A stretch of 25,779 nt of DNA from Spirochaetaceae bacterium (lineage in GTDB: Bacteria; Spirochaetota; Spirochaetia; Treponematales; Breznakiellaceae). The stretch is taken from positions 1-25,779 of the forward strand of contig JAIRPU010000043.1 of assembly GCA_031256815.1 (NCBI GenBank), written 5' to 3'. The notes under the pieces are model-generated. The model was not told the DNA's origin, made no database searches, and saw only the letters and a list, made by a program, of their open reading frames with translations. Both the position numbers and the translations under genes were made by a program. Below are positions 21,575 through 25,779 of this stretch, in pieces; positions within the stretch are counted from its first letter, which is position 1, and every line of letters starts with the position of its first letter.

Positions 21575-22864
21575 CTAAGGGTCTATCTGTTTTATTGCCG
21601 CATCCAATTGCGGGTCTGTGCCGTTGTTATAAAAATCACTGGCGTTGAGTTCTACGATTTTATCCGGAGTAATGCCTATGCCGTCGTAATTGCGTTTGTC
21701 CGGGCCGCGTGTTTGCAATCCGGCCTGAATCACATTTACCCAAAATGGGCCGCCGGAAAATGAGCCGCCTAAAGTTTTTATTGGGCTTATATCGCTGACA
21801 CGCGGACCTAAAGCGCCGAAGCTTTTTCTTCCAATAACATAACCGTTATTCATTTGTTTTACGGCCATCGTAAGCAACTCGGCGCAGGAAATCGAAAAAT
21901 CATTGCAGATAAGCACTACAGGAAGGTCTCTGTTCACCATTCCTGCGGAGGAAGGCGAAAGATAATACGGCGCCCATGGTTTGTATTCAAGGGGCGCAAG
22001 CGATTTTTTAACGCGGGTTTCCGCTATAAGAATTCTGTTTTTCAACATTGGCCCCAGTATAAGCGGAATATCGGCATTGGCACCGCCGCCGTTGCCGCGT
22101 ACATCAATTATAACGCCGCGCAGGTCTGTTAATTGCAGTTTTTCGTAAAACTTTTCCCAAAGGCTTGTAAATTGACCGGAGCCGCCTTCGCTATTTAAAG
22201 TCTCTCTTATGGAAAACTGACTAAAATAAATATAAACTATTGTTCCGCCCTGACTGTGCGTTCTTGTTCCAAGCGCAAATCTAAACTGCGAAGTCTTGTA
22301 TGAGCCATGGTTGGTAAAATTTTGGGAAATAATATTCTGCCAAAAATTACAATTTTTATCTAGAGGAATGTCGCTCCAATCGCTTAAAAACACAGCGCTG
22401 CCCGATATTCCGGCACGGCTTAATACCCTGTTATAATTAGGATTAATTTTAAATTTATCGTTAACCGGGTCAGATGGATAAGATTTTGAAAACCAGTAAG
22501 GGTTAAATTCAATACTTAAATGCCCATCATGCAGAGGGGCCGTCATGTCTTTAAAATATTTATATGCGGTAATTACATTTGCATTTGGAATTACAACGCC
22601 ATTTTCTTCTTCAGGAACAATAAGCCCCAACTGTTCAAATTTAGGACGGTATTCTTTGTAAACATAAGACCAGTACCCTTTCGATTCTATATCCCAATAA
22701 ACATAATAACAGTTCATGCCCTGCCAAAATTTGTCAAAAATTTCGTCAAGCCTGAAAGAGCTTGAATAAAACCCATTATCGTCAGGGTGTTCCAAAAGCA
22801 CGTCTTGACGGCAGGCAAAAAAAGCAAAACTTAAAACGGCAATAGCAATAAATTTTTTATTCAT
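21575..22864 (-). CDS. S41-family (C-terminal processing-like) peptidase lipoprotein
   Basis: A secreted, lipid-anchored serine protease of the tail-specific/CTP type. The signal peptide MNKKFIAIAVLSFAFFAC ends in an F-F-A-C lipobox (C18). Then an N-terminal all-alpha/PDZ-poor region with LDEIFDKFWQGMNCYYVYWD (typical of Bacteroidetes/spirochaete S41), a strand-rich region, and the catalytic core LRGVIIDVRGNGGGANADIP ... LPVVLICNDFSISCAELLTMAVKQ, where the SxAE serine is the nucleophile and K (MAVKQ) the likely base. This Ser-Lys pattern is the family mark, and DVRGNGGG the oxyanion strand. No clear PDZ domain is present. GGAG (22868-22871 region on the minus strand) supports the ATG at 22864. 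It lies 44 bases behind the outer-membrane protein gene on the same strand, probably one operon; the target is unknown. Confidence 0.88.
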   Translation of the reverse strand: MNKKFIAIAVLSFAFFACRQDVLLEHPDDNGFYSSSFRLDEIFDKFWQGMNCYYVYWDIESKGYWSYVYKEYRPKFEQLGLIVPEEENGVVIPNANVITAYKYFKDMTAPLHDGHLSIEFNPYWFSKSYPSDPVNDKFKINPNYNRVLSRAGISGSAVFLSDWSDIPLDKNCNFWQNIISQNFTNHGSYKTSQFRFALGTRTHSQGGTIVYIYFSQFSIRETLNSEGGSGQFTSLWEKFYEKLQLTDLRGVIIDVRGNGGGANADIPLILGPMLKNRILIAETRVKKSLAPLEYKPWAPYYLSPSSAGMVNRDLPVVLICNDFSISCAELLTMAVKQMNNGYVIGRKSFGALGPRVSDISPIKTLGGSFSGGPFWVNVIQAGLQTRGPDKRNYDGIGITPDKIVELNASDFYNNGTDPQLDAAIKQIDP

Positions 22865-22908
22865 TTTTGACTCCGGTAAAATTAAATAAAAATTTAAATG
22901 AACTGATT

Positions 22909-23613
22909 TTACAGGTTAAATATACCTGAATTTATTAAAAATCCTATATGCAGCGTCCATGTATCATTTTTTAAAGGCAAATAAAAATCTGTTTCGCTTT
23001 TTTTTCTTAAATCAGAAAGCGCATATAACATTCGCCATTCAACAAACAAACTAATTACAGACCAGTTATACTGAATTCCAGCGCCAAATGCAAGCCCGTA
23101 ATCAAAGCGGTCGTCTTTATCCTGAAACTCGTATTTTTCGTCATAATAATAAATGCCGATGCCGGAAGGCGATTCTTCGCTTCCTTTTTCGTAGGACGCA
23201 AGCCAAAGCCCAATATAAGCGCCTGTATTTGCAAAAACACTAAAGCCTGTTTCAAAAATAGGAAGATTAAAATGAGCCAGAAAAACGCCGTCCAAAAAAT
23301 GATTTGTTGTAGTGTCGCTAAACTCGGGGTAGTTTGGAACGATACGTCTTGAACCGTAATTCTTTTGAACATACATTGGGTCAAATCGCGCGCCAATCCA
23401 TTTTAGCGGCATAAAACGCACGCTAAGTCCCGCGGCAATGCCATGTCCGTCTTCGTTTTCAGTCGCCGGAGCGGTTACGCCGCCCTGGTAAATGCTGTTA
23501 TGCGCATATCCTCCCCATGCCCCAAAATACCAGAGCGGGTCGTCTGACTGAGCATAAATACCGCCGGCTGCGGTAAAAATGTAAGTAAAAACAATTATAC
23601 TTATGCGCCGCAT
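22909..23613 (-). CDS. Outer-membrane beta-barrel protein
   Basis: A predicted small barrel (234 aa) of the porin-like OMP_b-brl type, of unknown transport role. The signal peptide MRRISIIVFTYIFTAAGGIYA ends with a typical A-x-A before Q. The mature part alternates short amphipathic strands rich in aromatic residues and Gly (WYFGAWGGYAHNSIYQGG, GIAAGLSVRFMPLKWIGARFDPMYVQKNYG, FSVFANTGAYIGLWLASYE, FDYGLAFGAGIQYNWSVISLFVEWRMLYAL) and closes with a final strand DTWTLHIGFLINSGIFNL ending near an aromatic residue. The ATG at 23613 has no ribosome site, while GATAAT (23622-23627 read on the minus strand) ends 8 bases before it, so it may be leaderless. It sits upstream of the S41 peptidase gene. 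Confidence 0.8.
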   Translation of the reverse strand: MRRISIIVFTYIFTAAGGIYAQSDDPLWYFGAWGGYAHNSIYQGGVTAPATENEDGHGIAAGLSVRFMPLKWIGARFDPMYVQKNYGSRRIVPNYPEFSDTTTNHFLDGVFLAHFNLPIFETGFSVFANTGAYIGLWLASYEKGSEESPSGIGIYYYDEKYEFQDKDDRFDYGLAFGAGIQYNWSVISLFVEWRMLYALSDLRKKSETDFYLPLKNDTWTLHIGFLINSGIFNL

Positions 23614-23748
23614 ATTTTTATATTATCAAAAATAAATCCCTGCCGTAATACGTGTTTTAGCCATGCCGTCCGGCGCTTGTTATCCGCACGGGCGGCAGCC
23701 GGAAGTGTATGATATGCGTTTTTTTAGCAAAACACACAGCTTCCGCGC

Positions 23749-23777
23749 TTGACACTAAAATCCGCTATGTGTATAAA
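23749..23777 (+). promoter_or_regulatory. Consensus promoter of the exoribonuclease gene
   Basis: TTGACA (23749-23754), 17-base spacer, TATAAA (23772-23777). Predicted start is about 23784, giving a ~46-base leader before the GTG at 23831, with no evident Shine-Dalgarno. Confidence 0.7.
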
Positions 23778-23830
23778 AGATAATCATTAAACAGAATAGT
23801 TTAGCGCTTTACAAGCAAAAACCGGCCATT

Positions 23831-25615
23831 GTGCGCGAAACCGGCGATAAAATCGTAATAGAAACTGCCGCCGGCAGACTTAGAGTGCGCGAAAAAGATA
23901 TCGAACTGCTTCACCCCGGACCTGTTGCCAATTTAAGTGAACTTTCAGGCAGGCTGCCCGAAGGTTTTGCCGAAGAAGCCTGGGAGCTTTTCATTGAAGA
24001 AGAAGCCGCGCCTTCGCTGCGTGAACTTTGCGAACTTGCCGGAGGCTGGACGGCAAATAACGCCTGGCAAATTTGGCTGTTAATTTCCGACGGGCTCTAT
24101 TTTGAAGGCAGCCTTGACGCGCTGCGTCCAAAAAACCGCAAAGAGGTTGAGGCGGAAAAAGCCAGGCGCGGCGAAAAACAGGCCGAAACCGCCGCGCGTT
24201 CAATTTTTTTATCCAGATTGAAAACAAAAAAACTGGAACTTCCTGCAGACTCAAAGTTTATGCAGGATATAGAAGCGCTTGCGCTTGGCAAAAGCAGCAA
24301 GAGCCGCACAATGAAAGAGGCCGGCTTTGAAGAAACTCCTGAATCGGCGCACAAACTGCTTCTGGAAACAGGTTTTTGGACAGAATATGTTAATCCATAC
24401 CCGTCCCGCTTTAACATATCGTTTTTTCAGCCGAAAGAGGACGTGCCGCCGCCGCCGGACGAAGACCGCGTAGATTTAACTCATCTTGACGCTTACGCAA
24501 TAGATGACGAAGAAAGCAGCGACCCGGATGACGCCGTTTCGCTGGAACCCTTAGCATCCGGCCAAACGCTTTATGTGCATATTGCCGACCCTTCCGCGTC
24601 CATATTGCCGGACAGCGCCTCTGACCGGGAAGCCCGTTCAAGAGGGGCGACATTTTACGCGCCGGAAGGAATTGCGCGTATGCTCGGCGGCGGAGCGCTG
24701 GATTATTACGCGCTTGGCATAAAAGAACGCTCGCCTGCGCTTACAATCAAATTAACTTTAAAAGAAGACGGAGCGCCGGCGCAGACCGAAATATTCAGGT
24801 CTGTGTTAAAAGTAACCAGGCTGTCTTACGAATCTGCATCTAAATTAAAAGCGCTTTCGCCTTTATGCGAGCTTGCTCAAAATAATCTGCGCCGGCGAAT
24901 TATGGCAGGCGCGGCGCAAATAGATTTTCCTGAAGTACAAATTAAAGTTAAAGACGGCCATGTAAATATTATTGCCAGAGAGGATTATTCCTCTAGAAGC
25001 ATGGTACGCGAATGTATGCTTATTGCCGGAGAAGGAATTGCGGCCTGGGCGCTTGAAAGGCGAATCCCATTTCCGTTTATTAGCCAGCAGATTGAGGCTT
25101 TGCCAAAAGAGGTTCTGCCGGGACTTGCCGGTTACTATCAGCTGCGCCGCTGCATGAGGCCGCGCGTACTCTCCGTTAAACCTGGTTTTCATGAAGGACT
25201 TGGGCTGGATATTTACACGCAGGGAACCAGCCCCCTGCGCCGTTATACCGATTTGCTGGTTCACCAGCAGATAAACAGCGTACTGCGCGGAGAAAATGTT
25301 TTGGGCGAAGAAGAACTGTTAATGCGGCTTGTCGCCGCAGAGCGCGCTGCCCAGGAGGTAAGCAAGGCGGAAAGAGCCTCGCGCGCTCATTGGACAGCGG
25401 TTTATCTTTCTGAAAAAAAAGGCGAAGTTTTTGAAGCTACAGTAATGGATTTGCGCGGGGCGCACGCTGTAGTTTTTGTTCCGGCATTGGGGCTTGAAAC
25501 TCAAGCGTCAATACCTCATGGAACTCAGGTTGAGCCAAACTCGAAAATTTTACTTAAAGTTGCAGGAGTCCGCATACCGGAAGCCGAAATCCGCTGGACA
25601 ACAGTTGAAGTATAG
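23831..25615 (+). CDS. RNase II/RNase R-family exoribonuclease
   Basis: A processive 3'-5' exoribonuclease of the RNB family (594 aa). The RNB catalytic box is complete: VDLTHLDAYAIDDEESSDPDDAV with D225, D231, D233, D234, spaced like D201, D207, D209, D210 of E. coli RNase II. It continues with LYVHIADPSASI, SRGATFYAPEGIARML, PALTIKLTL, and the C-terminal RNB signature GLDIYTQGTSPLRRYTDLLVHQQIN. A short S1-like region (GEVFEATVMDLRGAHAVVFVPALG) ends it. It lacks the two full cold-shock domains of RNase R, and its first ~200 residues are only loosely related, so it fits the shorter spirochaetal RNase II group. I take the GTG at 23831 because it is the first start in the frame behind the promoter; an internal start cannot be excluded. 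Confidence 0.9.
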   Translation: MRETGDKIVIETAAGRLRVREKDIELLHPGPVANLSELSGRLPEGFAEEAWELFIEEEAAPSLRELCELAGGWTANNAWQIWLLISDGLYFEGSLDALRPKNRKEVEAEKARRGEKQAETAARSIFLSRLKTKKLELPADSKFMQDIEALALGKSSKSRTMKEAGFEETPESAHKLLLETGFWTEYVNPYPSRFNISFFQPKEDVPPPPDEDRVDLTHLDAYAIDDEESSDPDDAVSLEPLASGQTLYVHIADPSASILPDSASDREARSRGATFYAPEGIARMLGGGALDYYALGIKERSPALTIKLTLKEDGAPAQTEIFRSVLKVTRLSYESASKLKALSPLCELAQNNLRRRIMAGAAQIDFPEVQIKVKDGHVNIIAREDYSSRSMVRECMLIAGEGIAAWALERRIPFPFISQQIEALPKEVLPGLAGYYQLRRCMRPRVLSVKPGFHEGLGLDIYTQGTSPLRRYTDLLVHQQINSVLRGENVLGEEELLMRLVAAERAAQEVSKAERASRAHWTAVYLSEKKGEVFEATVMDLRGAHAVVFVPALGLETQASIPHGTQVEPNSKILLKVAGVRIPEAEIRWTTVEV

Positions 25616-25631
25616 CTGCCGCAGGCGGAAG

Positions 25632-25690
25632 CCGGCGAAAGCGCCTGTGGCGGCGGCAGCCAGCGAAACTGCGCATTGCGCTTTCGCCGG
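25632..25690. repeat. 13-bp perfect inverted repeat after the exoribonuclease gene
   Basis: CCGGCGAAAGCGC (25632-25644) and GCGCTTTCGCCGG (25678-25690) are exact inverted copies around a 33-base GC-rich centre, 16 bases after the stop. As RNA it would form a long stable stem. It may be a terminator without a T-tract, a 3' protective structure, or an intergenic palindromic element. Confidence 0.75.
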
Positions 25691-25779
25691 TCGTACGCCG
25701 TCCCCGCGCGCCCCGGAGGGGGGCGCGGGGGCGGGGCGCACATACCGGGGCGGGGCGGTGGGGCGGGCCCCGGGGGGGG
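25691..25779. other. Extremely GC-rich, G-run-rich window end
   Basis: About 90 bases with few A or T, many runs of 4-8 G, and a strong near-perfect hairpin (CCCCGCGCGCCCC at 25702-25714 against 25718-25730). G-runs could form a G-quadruplex. No gene is supported. The composition is so unlike the rest that a contig-end or sequencing artefact is as likely as real sequence. Confidence 0.5.

Overview
The window reads as ordinary bacterial chromosome, about half GC, with dense operons and single-gene units on both strands. The protein set suggests a spirochaete, most likely Treponema-like: many lipoproteins with loose lipoboxes, a COG3014-type lipoprotein, Bat-type VWA proteins, and a group 2 sigma factor behind a sigma54-type promoter, an arrangement known from Borrelia. 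This placement is inference from gene content; there is no rRNA or marker-gene test in the window.

Left part (1-4372): the 5' end of a NitT/TauT-type ABC substrate-binding lipoprotein (minus strand, cut by the window edge) is divergent from glgA (glycogen synthase), which is coupled to a COG3014-like lipoprotein. A convergent, AT-rich family 2 glycosyltransferase follows.

Central catabolic operon (4599-12093): GntP permease, split transketolase (N and C subunits), a tartronate semialdehyde reductase very close to GarR, an SDR dehydrogenase, a second GntP permease and a GarK-type glycerate 2-kinase. Read together they suggest a route not obviously described. An imported aldonate (best fit: a pentonate) is oxidised by the SDR to a keto acid shaped like a 2-ketose. 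The transketolase-like pair moves a C2 unit to an acceptor and releases tartronate semialdehyde, which GarR and GarK convert to 2-phosphoglycerate. A small four-Cys protein and cca (tRNA nucleotidyltransferase) follow, then a terminator.

Sigma/stress operon (13952-17462): a textbook -24/-12 (sigma54) promoter precedes a group 2 sigma70-family factor, an NlpE-like lipoprotein that has lost the CxxC, and BatA/BatB-like VWA membrane proteins, all tightly packed.

Right part (17459-25779): a MocA-like nucleotidyltransferase (minus) and a YkgJ-type Cys-cluster protein are followed by a small accessory island. The island holds a GC-rich repeat block, an orphan MT-A70 methyltransferase with a perfect consensus promoter, a BrnT-like toxin gene broken by a stop codon, and its intact partner gene. 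Then come malic enzyme, a convergent S41 peptidase lipoprotein plus outer-membrane barrel protein, and an RNase II/R-family exoribonuclease. The last 165 bases are extremely GC-rich with a long inverted repeat and G-runs at the very end. Several first genes appear to have leaderless mRNAs. I saw no tRNA, rRNA, CRISPR array, transposase or prophage gene.
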